64,000 nt of DNA from Paenibacillus sp. FSL R7-0273 (GTDB lineage Bacteria; Bacillota; Bacilli; Paenibacillales; Paenibacillaceae): contig NZ_CP009283.1 of assembly GCF_000758625.1 (NCBI RefSeq), positions 5,281,501 to 5,345,500 on the forward strand, read 5' to 3'. Position 1 is the stretch's first letter. Every line of letters starts with the position of its first letter. A model generated the notes under the pieces. That model did not search any database. It was not told the origin of the DNA and saw only the letters and a program-made list of their open reading frames with translations. Below, one piece after another: positions 45,166 to 53,469 of the stretch. The position numbers and the translations under genes were made by a program.

Positions 45166-46128
45166 TTACTTTTGCTGTTCAAACCATTGGTGTTCCACCA
45201 TATAGGCAACACTCTCTTCTATGGTTTCCAAAAGTGTATATCTTGGATTGTATTCAAGTAGGCGTTTTGCTTTTTCAATACTAAAATAACCGCTACGAAC
45301 GATATGATGGTAGGTTCGGTCGATAAAATCCTCATTTTCTGTATATTTATACCATTCTTCCCAAGGAAGAAAATTGATTTTTTCCTCCTGTTCGAAATAA
45401 CGGTACATAGCTTGTGCATAACCCAGTAACGTAATGGATTCTGCACCAACAGCATGAAAACTCTCGCCTAACGCTGATTTTCGATGAGTAATTGCATTGA
45501 AGAAAAGCATCGCGACATCGTCTGCATGCACATGATGTAATGTCTCCATACCAAAGTTCGGAAGTGCTATTTCTTCTCCACGGCGGATTTTGTTAAAAAT
45601 CCAATAATCATGATTAGCAACTGGATTCATAATAACCCACCCTGGACCTGAAATCTGTCCTGGCATGATAACAGTTTCTGGGAAGCTCTCTTGTCGGTAA
45701 AGATTGTGTAGGTAATCTTCACTTTTTGCTTTTTGTCTGCCATATTCGTCTAAAGGAAATTTAGGCTGGTTCTCAATTATCGGCAAAACGGTTGGCTTTC
45801 CATGCGCCCAAATAGAAGAGCAGAAAATATAGTGCGAAAGATTTGTATTCTTCAAAGCTTCTGTCATGCGTTTTGTGTCATCAAGTGAAAAGTTAATTAA
45901 ATCAACAACAACATCTGCATTTAATTTAGCTATTTTTTTTTCAAATTCACCTTCGGCTTCTTTGTCTCGGTCAATAATTAAATGTTCTACATTTATCCAA
46001 GCTGCATCTTCCTTATAGGGCTTGCTTTGTCCACGAGTAATGCTAATTACATCATTTCCAGCCTTGACCAATAAAGGAACAAGATATGTTCCAATATGAC
46101 CAGTTCCACCGATTACCACAATTTTCAT
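45166..46128 (-). CDS. NAD-dependent epimerase/dehydratase-like protein
   Basis: 320 residues. An extended short-chain dehydrogenase: MKIVVIGGTGHIGTYLVPLL gives the Rossmann motif; DVVVDLINFSLDDTKR and HYIFCSSIWAHGKP follow; YGRQKAKSEDYL holds the YxxxK catalytic pair. It resembles sugar-nucleotide epimerases and related reductases; the substrate is not predictable. Divergent from a TetR gene, with an AT-rich palindrome between. Confidence 0.83.
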   Translation of the reverse strand: MKIVVIGGTGHIGTYLVPLLVKAGNDVISITRGQSKPYKEDAAWINVEHLIIDRDKEAEGEFEKKIAKLNADVVVDLINFSLDDTKRMTEALKNTNLSHYIFCSSIWAHGKPTVLPIIENQPKFPLDEYGRQKAKSEDYLHNLYRQESFPETVIMPGQISGPGWVIMNPVANHDYWIFNKIRRGEEIALPNFGMETLHHVHADDVAMLFFNAITHRKSALGESFHAVGAESITLLGYAQAMYRYFEQEEKINFLPWEEWYKYTENEDFIDRTYHHIVRSGYFSIEKAKRLLEYNPRYTLLETIEESVAYMVEHQWFEQQK

Positions 46129-46232
46129 CCCAATTCCTCCTGATATGCTTAATTATAAAAATCCTTAAAACATCATATAATCCCCTTGTAAGCAAAACTT
46201 AATTTACAATTGATGTATATACAATATGTGTC

Positions 46233-46248
46233 TATAATTTAAATTATA
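46233..46248. promoter_or_regulatory. 16-bp perfect palindrome between epimerase and TetR genes
   Basis: TATAATTTAAATTATA lies 110 bases before the TetR start and about 105 before the epimerase start. It could be a TetR operator, or just AT-rich promoter sequence (it contains TATAAT in both directions). Confidence 0.4.
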
Positions 46249-46357
46249 AATTAAAACATAACAAGCCATGAAACTCGTTAATTTTACTGGATTCGTTGAT
46301 TACACGACAAACATAAAAAAATTGATGATTATCTCAATAAAGAAAGGTGTTTATAAA

Positions 46358-46903
46358 ATGGTAAAAGTCGATAGAAGAGTTGCACGTACCCAAGAAGCAA
46401 TTAAAAAGGCTTTTCTTGAATTAATGTCTGAAAAAAATTTCAATAACATTTCCATTCAGGATATTTCTGACAGGGCAAATATTAATCGTGCAACCGTTTA
46501 TCTTCATTACTTAGATAAATTTGATCTGTTAGATAAAATTATGGAAGAGCATATCTATAACATGGGTAACCTTTGTAATCCTGACGGTGATTGGATAGAA
46601 GAGACTATGCACTGTATGGAATATTTCGAAAGGAATTATTTATTTTTTTCTACGATGTTAGCGAGTGAAGGAGCACCGTATTTTCGTAATCGGTTTGTTC
46701 AACTTAATATTGAAGGATTTAAGAAAGAAGTGGATGTAACTAAAGGTAAAAATCTTGGTCAGAGCGCAGATGTAGTTGCTGAATTCGTAGCAAATGCTTT
46801 TGTCGGTGTAGTTGAATGGTGGATAAAAAACGGCATGCCTTATTCCACACAAGAAATGGCAGAAAAAGTAGGTGAACTATTAGAAAGAAACCTATCACAC
46901 TAG
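46358..46903 (+). CDS. TetR-family regulator (TetR_C_7-like)
   Basis: 181 residues from ATG 46358, after GAAAGGTG; earlier in-frame codons back to 46268 cover the promoter. The HTH is ISIQDISDRANINRATVYLHY, then LDKFDLLDKI. The C-terminal half ending AEFVANAFVGVVEWWIKNGM is typical of the DhaS/YcdC-like subgroup (TetR_C_7). Probably regulates the divergent epimerase-like gene. Confidence 0.85.
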   Translation: MVKVDRRVARTQEAIKKAFLELMSEKNFNNISIQDISDRANINRATVYLHYLDKFDLLDKIMEEHIYNMGNLCNPDGDWIEETMHCMEYFERNYLFFSTMLASEGAPYFRNRFVQLNIEGFKKEVDVTKGKNLGQSADVVAEFVANAFVGVVEWWIKNGMPYSTQEMAEKVGELLERNLSH

Positions 46904-47003
46904 TAAGCAGCCGTTACGAGAAGCACAGTTTGCTCTTCTGGTGCTTTGAACGAAGCCAGATTTAAGGTTTAGGGCGGCCTGACAACGGCGCACGGCACAA
47001 GTT

Positions 47004-47070
47004 AAAGCAGCCAATCAGGTTGATTGGCTGCCTTCATATCTTTATTGAGCTAACGTTTCCAGTTAGTTTA
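47004..47070 (+). repeat. Dispersed repeat copy I: stem-loop and box2
   Basis: Stem AAAGCAGCCAATCA / TGATTGGCTGCCTT (47004-47034) and box2 AGCTAACG-TTTCC-AGTTAGTT (from 47048). The box1 side has decayed. It separates the TetR gene from the small gene at 47087. Confidence 0.8.
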
Positions 47071-47086
47071 ATGGCATTTTTAAAAT

Positions 47087-47332
47087 TTAATGAATAACAT
47101 CGTGATTCCCTTCTTTAGGGTCATTGATAACAAGCCACTGTTCCTGTTTGACATTGAATTCTTGAAGGCAATGCTCGACAGCATCACCGAGTGTTTCAAA
47201 CCATAAGTCAGCAATACAACTCTTATCTTCCTGTGTATTAAACAAAAAGACATACGCACCACTCTCAGATTCATAAACCATAACTTTTCTAACTTCACCC
47301 ACTTGCTCCTCAAGTAGAGCATACATTCGCAC
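47087..47332 (-). CDS. Small hypothetical protein
   Basis: 81 residues, no family recognised. It is acidic, with short strands (VRKVMVYESESGAYVFLFNT) then a helix (LGDAVEHCLQEFNV), and ends LVINDPKEGNHDVIH. The start is GTG 47332 with GGTGGG upstream, or ATG 47326. It lies alone between repeat copies I and J, like a single-gene insert. Confidence 0.55.
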   Translation of the reverse strand: MRMYALLEEQVGEVRKVMVYESESGAYVFLFNTQEDKSCIADLWFETLGDAVEHCLQEFNVKQEQWLVINDPKEGNHDVIH

Positions 47333-47371
47333 TTCTATCCCACCTTATTTGTAATATTCAATACCCTCTTA

Positions 47372-47465
47372 TTAAGCGATCCTGCCTGTTAACTTAACGA
47401 GAAGCAGCCATCCTCAAGCCGGCTGCTTCTGTCTGTATTGAGCTATCGTTTCCCTGTAGTTGAAT
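47372..47465 (+). repeat. Dispersed repeat copy J: box1, stem-loop, box2
   Basis: Box1 CGATCCTGCCTGTTAACTT, stem-loop 47400-47430 (AGAAGCAGCC / GGCTGCTTCT), box2 GAGCTATCGTTTCCCTGTAG. It stands about 40 bases upstream of the start of the small gene at 47087 and 230 before the RHH gene. Confidence 0.8.
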
Positions 47466-47691
47466 AAGCACGCTTTAATTTATTGCACAATATCTTCGTA
47501 CTACGCATCATCCAACGGAATCAATCCTTTCAAAAAGGATATAAAGCATTAGACTACCGAGGTCCTCAAAACAAATAAAAGGCAGGTTAGTTTCATCACA
47601 TTAAAACATCAAGCATCATTAGAAGTTGAATTAGGTAGTAGAAATTGACCTTGAAAATAGTATGTGTAATGATGAAATCAGGTGATGAATT

Positions 47692-47922
47692 ATGATAGAA
47701 AACAAATTAACAACAAGTAACTGTGAGCTCTCAAAAAAACACGGTGGAGCTCGTGTTGGCGCTGGCCGCAAGCCCATAGGCGTTACTCGTAAAATCTCTC
47801 TAACCTTACCAGAAGAATACTGGGATGAAATAGACCGTTGCTGTGGCAAAGGGGATTATTCCGTCTCCGAGGTACTGCGCTCCATTATTGAAGACAATTT
47901 ACATAAGTCAGACTTACTATAA
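47692..47922 (+). CDS. Small ribbon-helix-helix-like protein
   Basis: 76 residues. GGARVGAGRKPIGVTRKISLT is an AT-hook-like basic stretch leading into a short strand; LPEEYWDEIDRCC and SVSEVLRSIIEDNL would be the two helices of an RHH (CopG/MetJ) fold. AGGTGA precedes the ATG. Likely a DNA-binding protein that regulates the hydrolase starting 17 bases downstream. I do not see a toxin partner. Confidence 0.6.
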   Translation: MIENKLTTSNCELSKKHGGARVGAGRKPIGVTRKISLTLPEEYWDEIDRCCGKGDYSVSEVLRSIIEDNLHKSDLL

Positions 47923-47939
47923 AAGGAGCTGATGTTACT

Positions 47940-48749
47940 TTGAATGAAGGCTACATTGATGTTATTGACGGAGTCCTGTTCTATAAAAGCTACGGCGTAG
48001 GCGAACCGATCGTATTTATCCATGGTAATTTTAATGATCATCAGATATGGGAAGAGCAAATAAGTGCATTTTCGGCTAACAATCACGTTATTAGCTATGA
48101 TTTACGTGGCTATGGGCTTTCTTCCACTCCTCGAAGTTTATTCTCTAATGTGGAGGATCTTAAGTTGCTCATTGATACGCTCGGACTGGAAAAAGTAAAC
48201 TTAGTTGGCTCTTCCATGGGAGGCAGCGTTGCTATTGATTTTACATTGGCCTATCCAGGGCGTGTTAACCGCATCATCTTAGCAGCACCCTCTATCAGCG
48301 GCCGTAACTATCCTGTAAGTATGCTATGGCAGGGAATTAAACAGCATTTTCAGGTACGATTGAGGGGTCATGAGAGAGCAATCGAAACATTTATAAATAA
48401 TCCATTTTGGCAATATTATTTTCCTGCTTCTAAAAAAGAACAGGCTTTACAAAAAACTGTTGCTAACGTTCGAAAACCTGTTAACTTCTGCCGTTTTTAT
48501 CCAGGTCTTTCGCGCGGCTCCAATCTATATGCCATCAACCGATTAGAGAAGCTATATCAACCAGTCCTAATTCTCATTGGCGAACTTGATCACCCATTTA
48601 ATAGAGAGACATCCAACATCCTTCAGACTAAATTAAATAAATCAACAATAATAGTGATGCAGAATTGTGGTCACCTCCCGTTTATTGAGGAGCCCGAAAT
48701 ATTCAATTTCAATTTAACAGAATTTCTTACAACTGGAACCACTGCATAG
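47940..48749 (+). CDS. Alpha/beta-fold hydrolase
   Basis: 269 residues from TTG 47940 (AGGAG upstream; the ATG at 47932 meets an immediate stop). Catalytic triad: S92 in GSSMGG, D217 (GELDHPF), H245 (CGHLPFIEE). Oxyanion HGNFND at 29-34. It cleaves an ester or a similar bond; substrate unknown. The hydrolase and the RHH-like gene form a two-gene unit bounded by repeat copies J and K. Confidence 0.87.
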   Translation: MNEGYIDVIDGVLFYKSYGVGEPIVFIHGNFNDHQIWEEQISAFSANNHVISYDLRGYGLSSTPRSLFSNVEDLKLLIDTLGLEKVNLVGSSMGGSVAIDFTLAYPGRVNRIILAAPSISGRNYPVSMLWQGIKQHFQVRLRGHERAIETFINNPFWQYYFPASKKEQALQKTVANVRKPVNFCRFYPGLSRGSNLYAINRLEKLYQPVLILIGELDHPFNRETSNILQTKLNKSTIIVMQNCGHLPFIEEPEIFNFNLTEFLTTGTTA

Positions 48750-48864
48750 GAAATATACCTTCACTAAAATCGAAAAATTTGTAGGGACGAGTTATCCAGC
48801 CAGTTAAGGCAACTGTTGTTTTTTATTGGAACCCTTAAAACGAACTCTCTTTGAATTTACTAGT

Positions 48865-49017
48865 GCACTGTTTGTGTCAAATACGACATAAAACCTCTAC
48901 TCATCTTATTCGACTAAACTGCCCGTTAGCTTAATACATGTTCTCCATCGAGAATTATAATACTGTTGTGTAGTAAAAGAATGCGTCTTGTTCGACTAAC
49001 GGGAAACGTTAGTTCAA
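48865..49017 (+). repeat. Dispersed repeat copy K: extension, box1, and an inverted box2
   Basis: Extension (ACATAAAACCTCTACTCATC), box1 GACTAAACTGCCCGTTAGCT (from 48912), no central stem-loop, then an inverted box2: GACTAACG-GGAAA-CGTTAGTT (48994-49013), a perfect hairpin. Appears rearranged. Confidence 0.75.
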
Positions 49018-49020
49018 TGA

Positions 49021-49137
49021 TCCAACCTTCACTAATCTTGTTCAACTAAACTGCCTGTCAGATGAACAAAAGCAACCGGTCGACATGATCGGCTGCTTGC
49101 GTAATTTCATTGGTTTATCGTTTCCTGTTAGTTCAAA
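49021..49137 (+). repeat. Dispersed repeat copy L: box1, stem-loop, box2
   Basis: Box1 CAACTAAACTGCCTGTCAG, stem-loop 49068-49098 (AAAGCAACCGGTC / GATCGGCTGCTT), box2 TTATCGTTTCCTGTTAGTT (49115-49133). It stands next to copy K and twelve bases from the IMPase stop. Confidence 0.8.
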
Positions 49138-49148
49138 AATTGGCAGCA

Positions 49149-49961
49149 TTACTCAGATTCCATCCGCAATAATGTCAAGAGATCATCGAAGATCCCAGGT
49201 GTCGTGAATACGACCTCTTCACCATAGAGTTCATTAGGGATGCCGTCTGGCACCGCATGTACATGGCAGCTCATGGCTCCCGCCTCACGTGCAATCAAGC
49301 CTGCAGCGGCTACATCCCACGGTGAAAGACTTTCCGTATGGGCATCTAATTTTCCGGATGCCACATAACAAATGTCTACTGTCGGTGCGGCAAAACGCCT
49401 AATGTCACGGCAGCTTCTTCGGAGCCGGTTCACTCTTTCAATGGCCGGCTGGACTTTTGCTGGATCATGCGGAAAACCTGTGCCGATGATGGCATCTAAT
49501 AGTGAAGTACATTTACGGATTTGTAAACGTTCCCCATTGCAATAAGAGCCTTCCCCTTTAATTCCAACATAAGTACAGTTCAAATCCGGGGCATACACGG
49601 CTCCTGCGAGCACTACACCATCAAGGGCAAAAGCCAATGAAACACCGTAATGCGGCAGATTCCGGGAAAAATTAACGGTTCCATCTAAGGGATCCATTAC
49701 CCAAACCGGACCGTCGAACTTGAACTGATCCCAGCTATGTACTCCATCTTCCTCCGAAAGAATTCGATGACCTTGAAATGTCCCCATTATGGCTTCTTGA
49801 AGGATTCTTTCCGACAGCAAGTCAGCAGATGTGACCAGCTCACCCGCATCCTTGTAATTCACTTCAACTTTTTCCTGGCTGCGCAGTTCGGAAATCCTGT
49901 TACCCGCTTTTGTTACAGCCTGTTCTGCAAACAACGCCAATTCACGAAGATCGAACTTCAT
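49149..49961 (-). CDS. Inositol monophosphatase-family phosphatase
   Basis: 270 residues, the normal SuhB/IMPase size. Metal-site motifs: ILSEED(G) at the N-terminal part, WVMDPLDGTVNFSR (the DPLDGT signature), and SPWDVAAAGLIAREAGA (WDxAAG). It removes phosphate from inositol phosphates, or possibly 3'-phosphoadenosine-type substrates. Its ATG overlaps the stop of the Nudix gene by four bases, so both are coupled. Confidence 0.87.
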   Translation of the reverse strand: MKFDLRELALFAEQAVTKAGNRISELRSQEKVEVNYKDAGELVTSADLLSERILQEAIMGTFQGHRILSEEDGVHSWDQFKFDGPVWVMDPLDGTVNFSRNLPHYGVSLAFALDGVVLAGAVYAPDLNCTYVGIKGEGSYCNGERLQIRKCTSLLDAIIGTGFPHDPAKVQPAIERVNRLRRSCRDIRRFAAPTVDICYVASGKLDAHTESLSPWDVAAAGLIAREAGAMSCHVHAVPDGIPNELYGEEVVFTTPGIFDDLLTLLRMESE

Positions 49962-50428
49962 TTCGTTCCCATTCCTCCTTTTATTTGCTTTACTATACCT
50001 TCTTTATACTCGAATAGATGATCACTTTCTTTTTCTAACAAAACAGGTAAGTACTGAACGACCATTTCAGCAATCCCTAAGTTGCCTGGATTCATGATCC
50101 AATCGATTTTCTTCCAATCGAGAATTCCTTCTCTAGTTTTTTTTAGTGGTGTATTTCCCAATTTCGAGTCTACTTCGAATAAGTACACATATAATCCATC
50201 CTTTTCTCCACCATCCTTATTCCACTTAATTAGAGCTTTTGAGTAATACTTGTTTACTTTGATACCCGTTTCTTCAAACACTTCACGAATCGCACCCTCA
50301 TCCGGTGTTTCACCTGCTTCATATTTACCACCGACGCCGTTCCACACCCCCATAATTGGGGGCTTTTCACGATTCAACATTAATATCCGGTCATAACTTT
50401 TCAGAAAACATACATTATATTTGAACAC
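49958..50428 (-). CDS. Nudix hydrolase, second of two (MutT/8-oxo-dGTP diphosphatase-like)
   Basis: 156 residues. NGVGGKYEAGETPDEGAIRE followed by VFEETG is a full Nudix box (about 34-55). The MLNREKPPIMGVWNGVGGK lead-in fits the MutT/YtkD-like group. First of an overlapping pair with the IMPase-family gene: a phosphoanhydride hydrolase and a phosphomonoesterase may act in sequence on one substrate, which is inference. Confidence 0.85.
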   Translation of the reverse strand: MFKYNVCFLKSYDRILMLNREKPPIMGVWNGVGGKYEAGETPDEGAIREVFEETGIKVNKYYSKALIKWNKDGGEKDGLYVYLFEVDSKLGNTPLKKTREGILDWKKIDWIMNPGNLGIAEMVVQYLPVLLEKESDHLFEYKEGIVKQIKGGMGTK

Positions 50429-50563
50429 TGAATCATCTCCGCATAAATTATAGTCATATCCTATTTCTATGATCCCTTAGACTTCTTTTACTGGCTATAC
50501 ATTACAGTCTGCTTCTTAATGTCCTACGCAGACCATTTCGTTAGAACCTCCTTTAAAGGCTGT

Positions 50564-51166
50564 TCAACCTTGGTATAAAAACTCAACTTCACCATCTAAC
50601 AAATAACGATATTCCAATAATTGCATTGTTCTTTCCCTGATTCTCTCCATTCTAACCGTGTCTAGGCTTACTGATCCTTGTGTTCCAAGGTAACCGTTAT
50701 TAATAAATGTCTTCTCTACAAATTCTGTTTCCCTCAAGTGATACTTTAACCATTCTCTTTGCGATTTAATTAGTGCTTCTTTTGGTTCTCCATCCAACTT
50801 AGAAAGAAGCATGTTATATATGTGATTCAACTCTTTATCCCAATCCTCTGAATATTTGCTTACCAACGCCCTCCATCCAAATGTTGTAAACTCTTCAGAA
50901 TTATGAAAATCATTAAATTCCACTTCATAGTCATGGTCTATAGGATTTCGGAGCATTTCCTCATAAAATTCCCCAGTCAAATCATAGGTCCCAATACTCA
51001 TGGATAACACTTCATTATTACTTGTTTCTGATTGATCTTCAGTTATTTCTTTCGATTCTGTTCTTATTGATTTCGTTTCGCTGTTCAAGGTAGTCGACTG
51101 ATTAATATTTTGACAAGCTGAAAACAGCATCGCTATAAAAAATAATAAGAGCATCTTACCTTTCAT
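50564..51166 (-). CDS. Lipoprotein with DUF1311 (LprI-like) domain
   Basis: 200 residues. The signal peptide ends in a lipobox with Cys18 (LFSAC). A Ser/Thr/Glu-rich linker to about 60 precedes a DUF1311-like region: WDKELNHIYNMLLSKLDGEP, KSQREWLKYH, and a helix RMERIRERTMQLLEYR. This family includes lysozyme-inhibitor-like LprI proteins, but most members have no known function. Surface-anchored. Confidence 0.75.
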   Translation of the reverse strand: MKGKMLLLFFIAMLFSACQNINQSTTLNSETKSIRTESKEITEDQSETSNNEVLSMSIGTYDLTGEFYEEMLRNPIDHDYEVEFNDFHNSEEFTTFGWRALVSKYSEDWDKELNHIYNMLLSKLDGEPKEALIKSQREWLKYHLRETEFVEKTFINNGYLGTQGSVSLDTVRMERIRERTMQLLEYRYLLDGEVEFLYQG

Positions 51167-51273
51167 AAATTATCTCCTTAAAATTTTCTTTGATATTTAT
51201 CAGTAATGGCGCAAATCCTACTTGTCTACGAACTTCGCAGAGGCTCCATACCTGAAGTATTCGCGAAGTGATT

Positions 51274-51297
51274 AAACTATCCTGCCCGTTGAATAGA
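51274..51297 (+). repeat. Dispersed repeat copy M: box1 half
   Basis: ACTATCCTGCCCGTTGAATA, a partial box1 with no stem-loop or box2, between the DUF1311 gene and the nos operon. Confidence 0.55.
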
Positions 51298-51412
51298 CCT
51301 GCACTTTGTTTTTTACTCTGCTTCCTCTATTGATCAAATATATGATGCAATCGATGATAAGTAATTATAAAAAAAAGATAGCTTTAGTAGCCATCTTAGG
51401 ATTGAAAAGGTA

Positions 51413-51937
51413 TCAGGATTTCCCGGCATCCTCAAGCCATTGCTGCAGTTCGTTGAAATCCTGAATTTCACCAAAAATAATCTTCTGTATCTCACCCTTG
51501 GTATTAATGATGTAGGTAGAAGGAAGTGCAGTGACGCCATACAACGCAGATATTTTGCCGGTAACATCAATCACTACAGGAAAAGAAAATTGCTGCTCCT
51601 CCATATATTCAGACACTGTCCCTTTGGACTCACCAACATTAATAAATAAGGTTTCAATCTGCATATCCGACGATTTATGGATTTCACTTAGCAGCGGCAT
51701 TTCCTGCATACACGGCTTGCACCAGGTAGCCCAGAAGTTGAGCAGAACCACTTTACCCTTGTAATCAGCCAAGTTTACCTTTTCTCCGGTTAATGAAGTT
51801 GCTTCAAACACAGGGGCAGGAGCACCTGCTGCAATTCTTTCAGCTGGAGCTTTGTTCGAATGCTGAAAGTATACCCATACGATGGCCGCCACTGCTGCAA
51901 CAACAACCAGCCAGGTTACAATTTTGCGCATCCTCAT
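51413..51937 (-). CDS. TlpA/ResA-like membrane-anchored thioredoxin
   Basis: 174 residues. N-terminal membrane anchor (about 5-23, IVTWLVVVAAVAAIVWVYF). Thioredoxin fold with active site WCKPC (C73, C76) in NFWATWCKPCMQEMPLL and the cis-proline loop YGVTALPSTYII. It reduces disulfides outside the membrane, for example copper-site cysteines. Last gene of the nosD-L-Y-F-tlpA operon; its start overlaps the stop of nosF by four bases, suggesting a role in copper-enzyme maturation. Confidence 0.87.
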   Translation of the reverse strand: MRMRKIVTWLVVVAAVAAIVWVYFQHSNKAPAERIAAGAPAPVFEATSLTGEKVNLADYKGKVVLLNFWATWCKPCMQEMPLLSEIHKSSDMQIETLFINVGESKGTVSEYMEEQQFSFPVVIDVTGKISALYGVTALPSTYIINTKGEIQKIIFGEIQDFNELQQWLEDAGKS

Positions 51938-52653
51938 TGCAGCCCCAAACTGTGGTTAAAGGCCTCATATAATGAACCATGTTTTGTCCGGAACTCTTCC
52001 GTTGTACCTGATCCTACATTTCTTCCCTGGCTTAAGAATACGATCTGGTCAGCAACCTTATCGGCAATTTCCAACTGATGTGTAGAAAAAATAACGGTAT
52101 GCCCCTCTTCCCTGATTCCTTGAAGCAGCTTTACAAATTCATTCATCCAGAACGGATCAAGCCCATTCGTCGGCTCATCCATAATCAGCAGCGGCGGTTT
52201 AGCCAGCAGCGCTTGAGCGAACAGGACACGCTGGCGCATCCCTTTGGAGAAGGTATTCACCAGACTGTTGCGCTTATCCTGAAGCCCGACCAGAGTAAGC
52301 ACTTCCTCAACCCGTTCTTTGCGTTTAGGAATCTTCCTTAGGGCTGCCCAGAACGTGAGTGTCTCTTCTGCCGATAAGCCATGATTAAACTGAAAATCAT
52401 CCGGCATATACCCGATTTGCATCGAAAACGGCTTGCGTGACTTGCTCCAGTAAAGCCCGCTCACCGATACTTCACCTGTTGTCGGCTGGAGAATACCGGC
52501 GATCAGCCGCAGAACAGTGCTTTTACCCGCCCCATTGCCTCCACATAGCGCAAGAATGCTGCCGTTAGAAATCTGAAAACTGATTTCATCTACAAGCGTC
52601 TGCTTTTTAATAACCTTGGATATTCCTTTCACTTGAACTAACGGGTTATCCAC
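51934..52653 (-). CDS. nosF: ABC transporter ATP-binding protein (NosF-like)
   Basis: 239 residues from GTG 52653 (AAGGGGG seven bases upstream; the frame extends to 52833 but that part is the neighbour's coding region). Walker A GGNGAGKST, signature FSKGMRQR, Walker B LLIMDEPTNGLDP, and the switch histidine (STHQ). Pairs with the NosY-like permease whose gene it overlaps by eight bases. NosDFY systems help assemble the copper site of nitrous-oxide reductase or related copper proteins. Confidence 0.87.
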   Translation of the reverse strand: MDNPLVQVKGISKVIKKQTLVDEISFQISNGSILALCGGNGAGKSTVLRLIAGILQPTTGEVSVSGLYWSKSRKPFSMQIGYMPDDFQFNHGLSAEETLTFWAALRKIPKRKERVEEVLTLVGLQDKRNSLVNTFSKGMRQRVLFAQALLAKPPLLIMDEPTNGLDPFWMNEFVKLLQGIREEGHTVIFSTHQLEIADKVADQIVFLSQGRNVGSGTTEEFRTKHGSLYEAFNHSLGLQ

Positions 52654-53467
52654 GGGAACGCCCCCTTTCCCATAGCACGTAGACCGAAAGAAGGGAGAGT
52701 GCGATCCAGACCAGACAGACCCCGAGAAACAGCATACTGCCATTTGGCCTGCTAATCCATTCAACCCATTGATAATATTCAGGTCCCAGCACGGAGCCTC
52801 CACCCAGCTTGACCACAACAAACAGCCGTACAAGCTCTGCCGGGTTGAGGATCGTTAAGATAATAAGCAATGGTTTGATCCAGAGATACGGCAGCAGCCC
52901 CAAACCGGCAATCAGAAAAGTCGGCCAGCCGATTACCAGGAAGAACCATACCGCCACAGAGACAGTCAACGCTTGCCAGCGGTTGCGTGACAATGAGCCT
53001 ATAAACAGGGCGATAGTCAGAAACAGCAGTACAAGCCCCGCCGAAAATGCCAGAAACAAAAAATAAGTACTTGAATCAAAGGCCGTACCGAGAAAGCCGC
53101 TGATCAGCCCCATGAGTCCGTAACCAAACGCTACAATAATAAGCAGCACAGCTGCCAGCCCTATATATTTGCCTAAGACAAAGGATAATGTACCCATGGG
53201 ATAAGTGGACAGCAGCTGCCAGCTGCCGTCCTCCTTTTCTGATGTCAGTGAGAATGAGCCCAGAAACAAAGTCATCAGCGGTAAAAGATAAAGAATCAGG
53301 CTTAGCATGGAACCTGTGACGGCAGTGTAGCCCTCCACGACATTTTGCGCATTAATCAGCAGTAAACCAAGGCTAAACGCGCAGAATAAGGTCAAGAAGG
53401 AATATGCCCAGGGGTTCCGGAAGCCCATTTTGAGTTCTCTGCGTGCTATTTGCAGGATGTCGCCCAT
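52646..53467 (-). CDS. nosY: ABC-2-type permease (NosY-like)
   Basis: 273 residues with six hydrophobic segments. The N-terminal IARRELKMGFRNPWAYSF and FSLTSEKEDGSWQLLSTYPM are typical of NosY permeases. It partners with the NosF-like ATPase and the extracytoplasmic NosD-like protein. It begins three bases after the stop of nosL. Confidence 0.85.
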   Translation of the reverse strand: MGDILQIARRELKMGFRNPWAYSFLTLFCAFSLGLLLINAQNVVEGYTAVTGSMLSLILYLLPLMTLFLGSFSLTSEKEDGSWQLLSTYPMGTLSFVLGKYIGLAAVLLIIVAFGYGLMGLISGFLGTAFDSSTYFLFLAFSAGLVLLFLTIALFIGSLSRNRWQALTVSVAVWFFLVIGWPTFLIAGLGLLPYLWIKPLLIILTILNPAELVRLFVVVKLGGGSVLGPEYYQWVEWISRPNGSMLFLGVCLVWIALSLLSVYVLWERGRSRG

Positions 53468-53469
53468 GC

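Noticed and set aside
47692..48749. RHH protein plus hydrolase as a toxin-antitoxin pair
   Set aside because: The hydrolase is a full-size catalytic enzyme with no toxin-like features; no small toxin gene is adjacent.
52625..52645. Half box (GAACTAACGGG) at the start of nosF
   Set aside because: It lies inside conserved coding sequence (DNPLVQVKG), without stem-loop or second half; chance match is likely.
52654..52833. Sixty-residue N-terminal extension of the NosF-like ATPase
   Set aside because: It overlaps the nosY coding region; GTG 52653 has AAGGGGG at proper distance and gives the family N-terminus.
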